From assembly GCF_021018805.1 (NCBI RefSeq), contig NW_026960607.1, forward strand, positions 3,102,501 through 3,166,500: DNA of 64,000 nucleotides, given 5' to 3'. The DNA comes from Prinia subflava. Lineage: Eukaryota > Chordata > Aves > Passeriformes > Cisticolidae. Position numbers and translations under genes: made by a program. The notes beneath the pieces were generated by a model, which was not told the DNA's origin, ran no database searches, and was given only the letters and a program-made list of their open reading frames with translations. This document shows positions 23,799 to 37,250 of the stretch, piece by piece; position 1 is the first letter of the stretch, and the number at the start of each line of letters is the position of its first letter.

Positions 23799-25441
23799 AG
23801 GCACAAGTATAATACTTGATTGAACTGCATGTTCAGAGGCCTCACTCTCTGTGGGAATCTCTTAAATGCAACACCACTCAAGTCCCAAGAGAAATCCCAA
23901 GTCCCAAAATCTTTTGCACGCCGAACGAAGAGATGTCCGCAGTCTTGACAGCTCACGTCTGCGTGCTCGCTTCTCCGTTTCTTGCACCAGCGTCTGATGC
24001 CGTTGACTTTGGCAGAGGTTCTCATGCCTTGCTGATGCTCATTTTCAGCTCCTGTGAAAACACAAGCACAATCCATGCCCCAACCTTCAATTTAAATGAT
24101 TTTCCAATCCATCCTGTCTCTGGGTTTCTGCTCAAGACTAAAGGATTCTCTTCCAGTTCCACTTGATGCTCGGTGAAGTGGACTCTACAAAAGAACTTGT
24201 CAAAAGTTTAAAACATACTAATTTTTCCTCAACATTCAGGATTCTGCTTAAATTTGCACTCAACATTCCTCCCCTCTCCTTTTGAACCATGAAGGTTATT
24301 TCAATTTTTTTGAGATATAAAACATGACATGAGTACTATAAAGCATGACAAAAGACTTCAATAAAAAAATGCTTAACACAAAGAAAAAATTCGGCATACC
24401 AATGAAAATGAAACGTGATTATCAAATCATTTTTGCCATCACCTCAGAGACTGCCAACTGCTGAAACACTTTCCTTCAGTGAAAATTCTGATACCCTTTC
24501 CCGGGCAAGGACATTAGGTTTCACCTCAAAGTTGATTCAGCTTTTATATTAATAGGATCAAATTGCCAAGTCAAGATAACTTGCATGTTATTTTTTGGAG
24601 CAGAAACCTCTGGGCTTTGTTGGCAAACAACATCCGTCCAAGTTAAGATCAGAGTCTGGCCAGGACTCAAACTTCAAGTTGGAGTGATGCTCTTGAGTAT
24701 ATTCTTTAAATAAAACCTCTAACAACAATGAACATAAAACGCCCAAAATACAACAAACTGTCATAACATTTTTACACAAAAGAAATACTTAAAGCTTAAG
24801 ATGAAAAATGGATCAGATCACTCAGGAACTCGTCTTTTCTGGAACTTTTCTTGAAAACAGTTGAGTACCAATTGGAACAATCACAGGATCAACAGCTGAT
24901 GGAAAAATCATCAATGATGCTTCAGGTATCTCTCTCCAAGACCTTCTGAAAAACACTTAAAGATTTAACAAACTGAAATGCAGTGCCTCTACTCACACAA
25001 GAGGTACCAAAACAAGCCCAAAATCTCATTCCAAGAGAAATGCATAACACAGTTAAAAAATCAAATGAAACTTCAAAAGGACATGCAAAAACATTGCATA
25101 AAACATACAAGATTGATTACAAACGAGACAAACTATATACTTAAAATGAAACTTAATAAAAAATTCTGACTTGCACTTAACAATACAACTACATTTTTCA
25201 GCAGCAGCATTTACGAAATGCTTAACTGGCTAAAAAACAAATAGAAAAATTCAAAATGACAAATGCCTTTTGAAAACCCTATAAACAAATGACAAAGCAT
25301 AAAAACTTAACTGTAATATCAACTTACAAGTACTATGAATTTTTTATATATATTTTCGTACTCTATAATCAATATATCAATACTTAACATGTGAAATTTT
25401 ATTTCAAGACTCTCATAGACTTGTTAATTCAAAACTATGTA
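23799..25441 (-). pseudogene. Internal part of class II provirus remnant (env upstream part and low-complexity stretch)
   Basis: This continues the minus-strand provirus beyond the inserted LTR. Segments 23940-24110, 24430-24720 and 25200-25390 align by eye with 50060-50180, 50570-50850 and 50865-51030 of the second provirus. For example, GCTCACGTCTGCGTGCTCGC matches GTTCACGTCTGCGTGCTTGC. A minus-strand frame at 23771-24076 contains a basic patch. From about 24960 the sequence turns A-rich with many ACTTAA words. No gag or pol and no 5' LTR were recognised, so the provirus is truncated or overwritten at the LTR pair that follows. Confidence 0.65.
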
Positions 25442-26051
25442 TGTCTTGGGTTGGAAATTGTAACCAAAGATGTGTATTCTATTTTCATCTGTTGAAGTCG
25501 GTTGGGAGATATTGTTCCTTATCTCTTGTAACTCTAGGGGTGGAAAGAGGGCGGATGCCTTCTGTTAATGGGACACCTGATAACACCAGATAAGGCAGTG
25601 CCTTCTTATCTCTTCCTCCACCCACCCTGCTCTGAGGTATATCACCTGTGAATGGGCCATTTAAGGCCTCTCACATGACTGATAACATTACCTCATTCCA
25701 TTGTGAGATGCTCCACCCAGCGGGAGGAGCCAAAGCCTTTTTACCCGGATAAAACCAGCAATCCCAAACACCAAGACAGCCTATTTCCACTGGATTCCCA
25801 GAGGACTGGTCCCTTTCTTGAGGATCCTCTCTACTTCAACAGAGCCACATCTGTCACTCAAGGAGGACTTACTTCGGACTGCTTCCTACACCCTGACCAA
25901 CAGGGTGTCAGGTTTGCCCTCTGACTCTGTCAGTGGTCCTTTTTACTATTGCATTTGTCTTATTTTTATTTTTATCTTTCTTGTTGTTTGTTCTCTCTCT
26001 ATTCAATTGTATTTCTGGCTTGGAGTCTCACTGGTTTTCTTTCAAACCAGC
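25442..26051 (+). mobile_element. ERV LTR, copy 1 of a tandem pair
   Basis: It starts TGTCTTGGGTTGGAAATTGTAA at 25442 (first 20 bases shared with copy 2 apart from two changes). It contains CACCTGTGAATGGGC, a TTTAAGGCCTCTCACATGACTG block, GAGATGCTCCACCCAGCGGG and a GGGTGTCAGG/CTCTGACTCTGTCAG segment, and ends around CCAGCACA near 26051. The right boundary and target duplication are uncertain. Confidence 0.68.
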
Positions 26052-26246
26052 ACACTGTAGAAACTTGCCCTGTTTGTAAACTTACTTGTTCTTCTGCACA
26101 TGTGTTTTTGTTGTAGATCTTTCATGATAACTTGCTGAAGAATAAGCAATAACTAATCAAGAACAGCAGAAATCAAGAGCATGACCTCAATTTTTTATAT
26201 CCCAGGGGAGAACTTAGTATATGAAATGTAACTTGAATATTATGAA

Positions 26247-26700
26247 TGTCTTGGGTTGAAAAATGTAACCAAAAATGTGTATTCTATTTTCGTCCTTTGA
26301 AACCCATTGGGAGATATTGTTCTACTCTCTTGCTCCATCCATCTTACTCCTGCACCCATCCTCTGCCAAGGGACATCACCTGTGAATGGGCTATTTAAGG
26401 CCTCTCACGACTGACATTACTTCATTCTATTGTGAGATGCTCCACTCAGTGGGAGGAGCCAAAGCCTTTCCACCAGCATAAAACCTGCAATTCCAAACCC
26501 CAAGGCAGCTGGTTTTCTACTGAATCCTTGGAGGAAAGACCAGACCCATCTTGCCAGCACTGGACCCTTTTCTTTTTCTCTACACAATCATCTCTACTTC
26601 ACAGAACAACATCTGTTACTCCAGGAGGACTTATTTGGATTGCTTCCAACTCTGACAACAGGGTGTCAGGTCGTATCTCTGACTCTGTCAGGGTTTTCTA
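26247..26700 (+). mobile_element. ERV LTR, copy 2 of a tandem pair, 3' end diverged or lost
   Basis: It starts TGTCTTGGGTTGAAAAATGTAA and follows copy 1 in the same order, with a deletion of about 100 bp near 26330 and extra sequence near 26530. Similarity fades after the CTCTGACTCTGTCAGG block at about 26690. Same orientation, 805 bp downstream of copy 1. The divergence is too high for a recent duplication. Confidence 0.68.
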
Positions 26701-29700
26701 GGACTTTTGTTTGTTTGCTTGTTTGTTTTTTGTACTACCGTATTTGTATTTTTTTAATATTTCTATTCCCATATTTTTGCCTGAAAGCTCCTAATTGCAA
26801 AATTGTAATAATTTGGAGAGAGGTGGTTTTTATACCTTCTCCATTCCAAGGGAAACTCCAGTTTCCCCTGACAGATACGCGTCTTTCCAAACTAAGACAA
26901 TGAGGTATGGGCCAGGTGTTTTTTAGCAGCCAGCTCCCGTAGTTTATGTGCCTGCATTCAGCTAGAGCTGCTGCTCTGAAAACACTGTTCTGAAATAGAT
27001 TTGTATGTTTTTTGAGTACCTTGGGAAAGTTTTGTTTTGATAGAAATTGTTTCAGGTTCTGTAGGGCTATTGATGAATTCAGCAGAAGATAAAAATAGCT
27101 TTTAAATTGAACATGTGTAGAAAGCACTCAGTTTCTACATAGAAAATAGCCTTACCTGGTGGGATTTCTGTACAGTTTTCTTATAAAATGTGGACTTTTT
27201 GATGTCAAATGAATTATTTTCAGCAGATCTGATGGTTTTTGCTGAAATGTTTGCAACTGTAAACAGTCAAATTGTTTTCATTAAGACTTCTTTTTGTAGG
27301 AAGCGAGGTTAGAGAAACGTGATATGGAAAGTTAGTTGCATGCTCATAGACTTGTGCTATTAAGTGTTGCTTAGCACTGTCTGGGAGAAAAAAAATCACC
27401 AGAGGTACTGCTTATATGTGAAAGGTTCTCATGGGTTGTAGTGAATTCAAGGTAGAACTCTGACCTATGAACAAAAATGGTGTACTCTACCAGGCTATTG
27501 AAAAAAACCTCTCTAAAATACCTGATGAAAACTAAATGTGTGCTTTTAAGCACTTCCAACTCTTACAGTTATTTCACAGTACTACCATTTATTTGTGGTC
27601 ACTGTATTTCTTGGTAGTTTCTGTCAGTACCTTGCTGTCCCGTATCACTGATATAGAACCAAAGTGTGATACTGCAGTGTGGTTTCACAATAGGCATCAT
27701 ATTTCTTGATGGATTTTGGTGATTGATTATATGTAGAGATATATGTGATTCTTAGCTTGTATTTTTAAAATGCCCAAATGAACCCAAATGACTTAGCAAC
27801 CAAGAAGCAGCAACTTGCTGCACATAATTAAGTTTTTTTGTTATTAAGTTAGCATATGGATTTGGTTGCTTGGTGAATAAGTCTATCTTTAGCATACATA
27901 ATCGATTTAAAGGGACAAAGTAAATATGCTTAATATTTTCTTCCTGGTTTTAAGGAGTAATTTTGTATACTTTACATTTTCATATATTTTCCTGTTTGTT
28001 TTTATTGGTCAACTGCAATGTGTTTCATATCTTTGTGTCTTGTGTTTACTTTCGTGTTGCTTTATTAGATAACTGATGGAACAAAAGTAGCTGAGTGCTT
28101 CTCTAGGGGAAAGAGGAAAATAAAATGTTGATATGTATACAACAAGCACTAGAAGGATATTTTCACTCATTTACAAATTATAGCATCAGTATGGCAATTT
28201 TTTCATAGCTGGATTTTTAAAGCCAATGTTAGGTGTTTTAGATTTATTTAGGCACAAACCAGCAGGGCAAATATGTGTCTGTTTGCAGGAGGAGCAGCTG
28301 GTTTTTTTGTGTGTGTATGTGCATACATATGCACATGGCAGGTTTTTTTGGTATAAAATTCCTTTGACTGTTAACTGTAGGTCTGAAACAATAATACTCT
28401 TTTTTTTTTTTTTTAGAGTGAAGGAAAAAAAATGAGGCTGGATGCAATTTTACAGCTTCTGTAATTCTAATTACAGAGCTAAGCTTAAGGAAAGGGTGGT
28501 ATATGTTCTTTTTATTGTATACCTTGCCATATATGATGTGGCATAAATTTTGTTGGAAAATTTGTTTTTTTGGGATTTTTCTCTCTCTTGTAGTCAAAAA
28601 ATATGAGTTTGCATTATTTTGCTTTAAAAGGACTCTTGCAAAAATACTGACTTGTTAAGTTTGTCAAGTGTATAATTAAACCTTTTGTCTCATATAGAAG
28701 TATTTCATTTAAGTTGGTAATGTTAGGAAGACTTAAATCAGTTTGTGATAAATGAACATGATATTATCCTTGCTGTATCAATTATAGCGAGTAAAGAGAG
28801 AACCTTGGAATAACTTATCTCTCCAAATGAAACTGGAAGATCTTACTAAAACTCTTAATTATTTGTTTAATAAAGTATTTGTCATCAGGGCATCTGTCAC
28901 TCCTATGGGTCTTAATTTCTACTGAGCACTTTTTCTATCAGTGATGGAAAAAGTTGAAGTTTCATGTAGAAGAAGAAGAAGAAACTTTCATGAAGAAGAA
29001 ACTCATAAAGATGAGTTTCATGTTGAAGAGTTACAGAAAAAGATATTTTTCTGAAGTAAGAGTAATCTTGTGAATTGAGTCCTGATTACAGAATTACTAT
29101 CAACAGCCAATACATGTATATGATTATAATTGAAAAATAAGTAGTTATAGAGAGAAAATGCTTTAGCTATTCCTTCTGGTATCTCCCTGTGGAGAGACTA
29201 AAGGTGCATCTGCGTGGCAAAATGCTCTCAAGAGATACGTGTAATGAGTGAGGCTATGGAAGTAATAATAATATAGCAATAGCATAGCTCTAGTAATGCA
29301 GGGCAATAAGCAAGCAAGTTTATCCTGTTTCTGAGCAATGCCTAAAAAAGCAATATATGCTCACACTTTCAAAGATTTTGGTATTTGAATTTGGTGTGCA
29401 GAGGTCATTTGAATGGATCCGTGTGGAACTTTGAACAAAATGTGTAGTTTTACACATTTTGTGTAAAAGTGCTTAAGTGCCTTTGTGTGAAGTAGCTTAA
29501 TATAAACCTCATTTTTGCCACCTCCAAGTGAAAACTTAATGCAGAACAGTTTGCCATCTTGCTTGTAGGCAGGACTTAGTCCATTGAGATTATTTTTGAA
29601 CATCAGCCACTAAACAATTATATGTATTGTGGCTAGCAGCATGTGTGTTACTGCTGCTTTCCAAAACCAAAAAATGTTCAGTGGCAATGTTGTAAAAGTA

Positions 29701-30736
29701 AGTTGTTGGTGTGCAATTATTTGGAGGCACTGCTATTATCAAAAAAGCTCCAAATATATTTAGCTTATTCAATTGTTAAACCTGAAACTTGAAAAAATAT
29801 TTCAGTTGTTGGTGTCCTAATTTTTTTGACTTGGTGACTAAATTTTAATTCAAATGAAAAAGAAGAAAGTTTTCTAAAGAACGTATTTGACACATTTCAG
29901 ATTTTTTTTTTCTTTCAGTACTCTCCAAATGCTCATGAGTACCAGACAAAGAGCCCATGCAGATCAGGGGCTCCGTTTACTAATGCTATTCATAAATCAG
30001 CTATACTGCTGCAGAAATTTTGATATTTCAGCTGGTCCTTAATCCAGGACCCCCCAAAGTACATGCTTTCTTTGACTCCTTTTATTCTAGCAACTGAAGT
30101 AGGTATGAGAGGAGGGAAGAGTCCTTAATCTGTGGGGAAATTTAGTTAGGCATTTTTTTGGCCATGGTTAACCTCACTTCTGATGTAAAGAATGAAGAGC
30201 AAAGAGAAGGATTAAATTGAGGAGGAAAATAAGTGTACACACCCCAAAAACTTTAAAGTAGAAAGGAGAGATTTTTTTTCTTGTCTCTTTCTGACAGTTA
30301 TTGGAGAGAGGAGAAAACTTCAAACTGAATGAAAGCATTGTTTGAGATGTTTATATCCTCTGCTATGTATGCACATATTTGAGTAATTTGCCTGTTGAGC
30401 ATCCAAATAGGAGCAGACTCTTCCTATTGATGTGTTTCTTCAAGGTTCTCAAAGATAAAGCAGCCTAAGGAAAACTGACATGTGTTCAAATACTTTTAGA
30501 GGTGTAATTTAATTTGCTTAAGGCTATTGCATCTTCCCTTTTCTGGTAAGGATAGATGAGGAGTTCGACCCCAAAGTACCAGAATGAAAGATCACAGTTA
30601 GGAAAAAGCACATGGTTGAGATTGGATATTGTTATCACTGTTCCGTGTCACTTTATGTATTTAAGACAAGCTTAAGACTCCTAAAGTGTGTATATAATAG
30701 TCTTGTTAAAACAGGAGGTATTTGTTTATATTACAG
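26701..30736 (+). other. SPOCK3: SPOCK3 intron, no gene seen
   Basis: AT-rich sequence with a T run near 28400-28416 and a GAA repeat near 28968-28983. No recognised element or exon. Confidence 0.55.
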
Positions 30737-31191
30737 TGTTAGAGTAGGAAGAACATATAACCACACAAAGGCGATCATATGCGGTTCTTTATTAGCACAC
30801 GGGACACGGACGGTGGGGACACCCAAATCTTGTGCCCAAGGATACAAAGTTGCTTCATGATTTTATACCTTCACGTTATACATATGTTAACAAACACCCA
30901 CCCCTAGCTACTGACTCCCCTGATCCTTAGTTACTATCTCAAATCATACCTATACTTTACCCTGAGTTATACTTGATTTGGTTAAGACAGTTCTTCCCCA
31001 ATTATCTCCTGGGCTGGAATCACACCTGATTCAGTTAAAACAATAGTATGATGCTAGTTACAGTAAGCTGACGTTTGTTCCAAGGCCTGGCTGCGTCAGA
31101 TTTCAGGCTGTGCGTCTTCTAGCTCCCCCACCACCACCTGAAGTTAGCCGCTAGCCATGCAGAAATCATTTTTAACCCCTCACTATCAACA
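30737..31191 (-). mobile_element. ERV LTR, minus orientation
   Basis: On the minus strand it starts TGTTGATAGTGAGGGG at 31191 and ends CTAACA at 30737 (455 bp). An AATAAA signal appears at about 30789-30795 (minus) with a short R/U5 after it. Composition differs from the flanks. No exact target duplication was found, so it may be old or slightly misbounded. Confidence 0.7.
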
Positions 31192-32529
31192 GTAGCCTTT
31201 CTACTTTGTTAACTGTGTTCCTGTACATTAGACTCTGTTTTCTGTTTTTCATTGTGAACTATCTGGAAATGGAGGATATAGTGAGACATTTTTAAGGCTT
31301 TTAAGCCTTTCAGCACTGATTAATGTGACAGTTGGAGAGGGAGAAATTTTTCTCAGGTTATCTCCTGAAAGGTCATCCATTTTCCACGCAATTTGAGCTG
31401 TAATTAAAAGGAAGAGTTGTTTAAAAGGGGAATGAGCTTAATGGATATTACACTTGTTTGAAAGGGCAAATCTGCTGTGAGTAAAAATTCTGCTTCCCAA
31501 GTGCCTGAGTTTCTATCTCAGGAGGTGTTTCTTCACTTTTCCTCTTTGTCTGAGCCTTTTAAAACTAGACCTAAGTTTCTTTCTCCCTCCATGCGAATCA
31601 CCAGGAATATAGTCCAGGCAGGAGTAAATTGCTAGCATTATCATCAGAGGAATGAAAAGACTTGAAGCTCTTGGTGACCATGTTATTTTTGCTCACTGGC
31701 TGTTACCATCTCTGCCTTAAATCAGATCATGTGGTGTGCCCAAGGTCTGTGCTCTGTACCTGTACATCTCTAACCCCAGTATCTTGGTCTGAAAGTGTGC
31801 ACGTCAGTACAGCTGCAAATAGTAAATACTTGACTGACTTTTGCTATATGAAGATTAGACCAATGTTTCTGTCTTTCCTGCTCTTGTATTTCTTTCCTGT
31901 TTCCCTCTCCATCTCCTGCATGCTGATTTTTTTTTTTGTCATTTACATGATCACATATGGCAATGGTCAGTTGGCAGAAATATGTAGTGTCAAATTTTCC
32001 AGTGCTGAATAATTCTTGGTAGGATTGCTCTAGATAACTTCCACTGTAGTTAATTATTACGGTACCATAACTTGTTGTCTTTCTCCATATTTATGAATGT
32101 AGTCTTCATGAAGGAGTTTTGCTTTAATCTGAATGTCAATTACCTGAAAGCTTCATGCATTTCTCTGTGCTAGGGTGGAAGAAAGAGTCCTGCGATAAGG
32201 CAAGAAGAGATTTTAATTTTTATTTCAGAAATGTTTTGGTAGAAGAAGTAGAAGAAAAGCTATTATTTTCTATAATCCATCATGACTTCTGTCATAATTC
32301 GTGTCTTTGCCATTGGGATACAAATCCTTAGAAGCTGAGAAAATGGAAAGAACCAGTTCAAGAAAAGTTTTGATAAGAATGCTACTTCTCAAGGATGTCA
32401 GGATAGTGTGAGTTTCTCATGGATAGATACATACATCACCCTAATAGTGGAAGAATTTTGAGAAATCTTCTGTGTATAATTTACATTTTTATGTATTCTT
32501 TTCTCTGTTAAAATTATTACTAGGCAAGA
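31192..32529 (+). other. SPOCK3: SPOCK3 intron, nothing recognised
   Basis: AT-rich sequence with only chance reading frames. Confidence 0.55.
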
Positions 32530-34165
32530 AATGAAATTTCTCTCAGGAAGGAAGCAGGGAACCAGGTCACACAGGATATGAAGAAGGCTGACGTACTCCA
32601 CAACTTTCTTGCCTCAGTCTTCACTGGCAAGTGTGCCAGTCACACTGGCCTGAGTTGCAGGATGCAAAGGCAGAGACTGGAAGAATTAAGAACCACCCAC
32701 TGTAGAAGATCAGATATGAGATCATCTAAGGAAACAGGGTCCATGGGACCTGATGAGATACAACTGTGGGTCCTGTGGGAACCATCCAAGGAAGTGGCAA
32801 AGCCACTACATATCATATCTGGAGTCTGGTGAAGTTCCTTCTGGCAAAGGGGAAACATAACCCTCACTTTTAAAAAGCAAGATAAGGAAGACCTTGGAAA
32901 CCACAGATCTTACCTAAGTGTCTTACCTAAGTGTCCAGCAAGATCATGGAGAAGTTTCTCCTGGTAACTCTAAGTGATTGGTGACAGCCCAAATAGCCTT
33001 CTTTGATGGGATTACAATGTGGATACAGTAAGAGCAACTGATATCATCTTCTGGGAACTGTGAAGAGCATATGACACTGCCCTGCACAACACTGTAATCT
33101 CTAAACTGGAGAGACATGTTTGGTGGGTGGATCCAGGGAATCAGGAATTCACTGGATGGCTGCACTAGAAGGGTTGTGGTCAACATCTTGATGTCCAAAT
33201 GGAGATGATTGGCATTCCTTGGGGGTTGGTGTTGGCACTGGTGCTGTTTAACATTGTTGACATGGACAGTGGGATCGAGGGCACCCTCAGTAAGTTTGCC
33301 AACAACACTGAGCTGTGTGGTATGATCATAATGCTGGAGGGAAGGGATGGCATCCAGAGGGACCTGGACAGGCTTGAGAGATCGGCTTGTGTGAACCTCA
33401 TGAATTTCAGCAAGGCAGAGTGCAAGGTCCTGCACCTAAATTGGGGCAGCCCCAAGCACAGATACAGGTTGGGTGAGGAATGGACTGAGAGCACCCTGGG
33501 GAGGACTCAGTGTATTGGATGAGAAGCTCAGCATGATCCATCAATGTGCACTTTCTGCCCAGAAAGCCAACCACATCCTGGGCTGCATCACAAGAAGCAA
33601 GGCCAGCAGACTGAGGAAGGTGATTCTCCTACTCTATTCTACTCTCATGATACCCCACCTGGAACCGCTGCATCCAGGTCTGGGGCTCCCAGCATAAGAA
33701 TGACATGGATGAGAGGGAACAAGTCTAGAGAGGGGTTGTGAAAATGGAGCCTGAAGTGCCTCTCCTGTGAGGACAGGCTGAGAGTTGTTTAGTTTGGAGA
33801 GCAGAAGGCTCTGGAGAGACCTAAGAGAAACCTTCCAGTACCTAAAGGGGGCTACAAAAGAGCTGGAGAGGGAGTTATTACAAGGGCCATGTACTGATAG
33901 GAGAAGGGGGAATGGCTTCCAAGTGAAAGGGAGGAGGTTTAGATGAGATGTTAAGAATAAATCCTTTACTGTGAAGGTGGTGAGACACTGGAAAATGCTG
34001 CCCAGAGCAGCTGTGGATGCCTCATCCCTGGAAGTGTTGAATGCCATGCTGGACAGGGCTTTACATAACCTGGTCTACATAAAGGTTCCCCATCTATGGC
34101 AGGAGAGTTAGACCCAGATGATCTTTAAGATCTCTTGCATCCCAAAACATTCTATGCTTCTGTGA
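32530..34165 (+). pseudogene. Decayed CR1 LINE (ORF2 reverse transcriptase and 3' end), plus strand
   Basis: Translated pieces match, in order, the intact CR1 ORF2 at the right edge of the window. 32578-32830 corresponds to the start of the fingers region (LHNFLASVF, SMGPDE). 33199-33520 corresponds to the palm (LFNIVDMDSGIEG, SKFANNTEL, DGIQRDLDRLE). Weaker matches extend to the SLEVLNAML-like tail near 34030-34060. The catalytic FADD motif reads FANN and frameshifts and stops abound, so it is dead. The 3' end lies near TTCTATGCTTCTGTGAT at about 34150-34166. It is much older than the CR1 at 62290. Confidence 0.9.
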
Positions 34166-34700
34166 TACCTTCTAATTTTTGAGTGTTTCAGCAACCTTTT
34201 CAAAAATCTGACTGGGATAGGAAGTGTTAACTGTAGATCCTGATGCCTCAGTCTGTATGAGGCTTATTTAACTTTGATGCTCTTGCCAATTTGCTTTTTG
34301 ATGGTCTTGAAACTTTGCTTTTTTGAATAAGTGTGGAGGAGGTTGCAAGTCCCATCTTCCTATTTTCTCCAGTGAAATTAGAAAAAATGTGTTGTTTGTA
34401 TGGAGTCAGAAATTGTATTTTGTTTAAAACCTCCAGTGCCTTTTCATTGCAGTAATTTAAAATTAATAGATTATAGTTGTCCTTACAGAGAACAGTTTAT
34501 CCACTTATGCCACATGGCGAAGCAGTTTTACAGCAAAGCAGTCTTTTATTCTGAAGTCTGACTCCTTTTTTATTCAAATTGAATGTATCCTCGAGCTTTG
34601 AATTTGTGACTTCTCCTGTATTAGGGTAGCCTGAAGGTGAGCTCTAGTTCTTGGCAAGTCCTAAGCTCTTTTTTCAGAGTTTTTGTCTTGCAGAGCTGTG

Positions 34701-34712
34701 ACCATCTAGTGG
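34701..34712 (-). promoter_or_regulatory. CTCF-like motif (near match)
   Basis: The minus strand reads CCACTAGATGGT, matching the CTCF core CCASYAGRKGGC except for the last base. Confidence 0.3.
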
Positions 34713-36025
34713 TAGATGCCTTATTTTTCCTTCTAGAAGTGTACTTTTCCCTAGTGAACCTAAATATTCTCTAATCCCGTTGAGAGTAAAAAACTCTGTT
34801 CTGAAGAGCACTGGCAGTACTTTTTATCTGGATAGAATGCTCTTATTATCTTAACAGTATTGTAGGAAGAAAGCTTACTTAATCAGTATTGTTAAGATGA
34901 ACGCCAGTTCTCCAGTTTTACTTTTGTGTCTTCTGTCAGTGGCCAGTTTCGTATTCTAGGTTATTACAGATCTAGATTAATCTGAGTTCTAAACAAAGGA
35001 TTGCTTTTGACTGTGTGTGGGGGTATGTTTTTCTTGTAAAGTGTGTATATGTTCAAAAACAAAATGGTATTTTTTCTACTTTATATTTTGAAAAACATCA
35101 CAAAGTCCTATAGAAAGGATGGGAAACTGCCACATTTCTCCTGAAAGGAAAGAAATGGACAGTTTCAAAAGGTTACTTATTAAAACCAGAAAGATATTTT
35201 GATGCTACAATTAATGTGACTGGTGAAGAAACCTTGGATCAGGACTGTTAAAATGACTCTTCCCCTGGATACTGGTTAGATTGTTGTATTACAAAACTGT
35301 GTGAAGAAAACCCAGGCAGATATTCTAAGGCATTCTTCACTTCCCCTCCCATTAATTTTTTACAGTAGCTTATATTGCTGGCAAGTGTCTAGCATGTAAT
35401 CCTTTTTGTATTCCACACCTGGAAAGGGAAGGCTTTGTGTAACTTGTATATTCCCAAATCTGTTCTTTTATAACAAAAAGACTGTCCATTTACTCCACCA
35501 TGTACTTAAGTATCAAAACTACTTAAGATAACAAAGGAAAAGCCACAAAGGCATAATGTTGTAATTTCAAAATGATACAGAGGCACTTCAGAGCAGCCAA
35601 TAATATTACAGGCTTTATCAGTGTTGCATTAGTTCTTTACTTCATAAATCTTTCCCTATACAAATCAAATAGATATTTGACAAAAGTGATGTAAGGGAAA
35701 AGATGTTACAAATCTCCAGTACAGTTAAAATGACTGCAGCTAAAGAAGGTGTAATTATTTCATCATTCCATCTACAGTTCCCCAATTCATCTAGAAAAGC
35801 AGTTATTGAGAAAGGCTTTGTAAGTTTGAGGTCATGTTCATTGTAGGCTTTAGACTAAGTAGTTGGCTCAGGTGCAATATTATGTCTTGCTACCCAAGTC
35901 ACTGGAATTTTTGGGGGGTCAATTAGTTGTTTGGGTTTTTTTTCCCTACTTAGTTGCACACACTTGGCCGTATTACACAGAATACAAAAGCAGATATTTA
36001 TAATTTTTCTTTACCTGGTAGGCAG

Positions 36026-36038
36026 TCACTAGAGGGTA
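36026..36038 (+). promoter_or_regulatory. CTCF-like motif (near match)
   Basis: The plus strand reads TCACTAGAGGGTA, two mismatches from the CTCF core. Confidence 0.25.
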
Positions 36039-37237
36039 ATATATTCTCATCTCACTTTTGGTCTTTCCAAATCCTCACGCAGCTGCCTATGTGCATTTAT
36101 TTAGCCTGTGAGGCAGAATTGGCAACTTTTTGAATATTTGCAATCAGAATACTTTTGTTGGATGTTACAGTAATGGGGCTGGAGGATTGCCTGAAATCTT
36201 CATTGGAATAAACTGTTAATCTCAATGCTGTTGGCAAATAAAGCCTGTATTTTCAGCAAACTCTTGGATTCTTGAGTTCTTTTAAGTTTTCATATACTTG
36301 AAACTCTTTTTGCAAAAGAAAACCCCTTTGAGATTCTACCAGGCTAAGTGCTTGCAAAGAAGGATGACATTAATCTTGGATTTGGTGAGAAGTGTGTGGT
36401 TGAGGCATATGGTTGTTTCGGACCATTGCAATTTGGGGAGAAGAAAATGGAAAGGAAATTTTTTTTTTTTGAGTAGCTTGGTCAACTTGATGTGTTGCTG
36501 CTCAGAATCACAGAGAATTCATATTCTCAAATAATGCTTATCAGACTGCATGTCTGTCTAGAACTGAAAATGGTGAAATTTTTAATGTGGTATTTCTATT
36601 CAGCAGTCAGACCTGATCTACAGAATCTGAAATGGCTTCTTATCTCATTTGACAACTTAGTAGCTACAGATTATTTCAGGTTTGTTCTGGTCTGCTGTGA
36701 GTTTTTTCATCAATCTCTTGCAAGAAATGTTCTCAAGGATTCTACTGAATCAAATTCTCTACACTTATAAGTGCATAGTGGTAACAATTTCCTTTTGAGT
36801 GGTAGCTTTCAGTTATCTATACAGACAAATTCACAAGTGCTTTTGAGAAACTCCAGTAATTTTGTCTGAAGTTCTGTTTTATCCTCTGATTTACTGAATT
36901 CTAGTGGCATAAATCAGTTTGTTATTCTGTCCTTCAAAACTCTCTGCCTTCTATTTGCACCTTTTTATCTTTCCAGGAGATTAAAAAGTTAAATTCTGTT
37001 AGTTTTTAAAATATCTTAAACCTGGCCAATGACCATATCTGTGGTTTGGTAGACACTCAAAGGTATGTAGCTGAAAACTGTAGAAGGAATACCAAGTTAA
37101 CAGCTGCAGTTGTGTGCTAAAAATATATAAGGGGTTAGATGAAGAACTGTAAAAGTAATTGTAACATACCTACTGCCTTTCAATGACACTGATCCCAGAG
37201 TGCACCCTTGTCTAAACGTAGCCAGCATTGGAATTTG

Positions 37238-37250
37238 CCACCAGAGGGCA
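37238..37250 (+). promoter_or_regulatory. CTCF binding motif (full core match)
   Basis: The plus strand reads CCACCAGAGGGCA, a full match to the vertebrate CTCF core CCASYAGRKGGCA. It lies in a non-repetitive, slightly GC-richer patch (about 37190-37270) of an otherwise AT-rich intron. Binding is inferred from the motif only. Confidence 0.5.

Noticed and set aside
28968..28983. GAA repeat as an expansion locus
   Set aside because: Only about five units; ordinary microsatellite.
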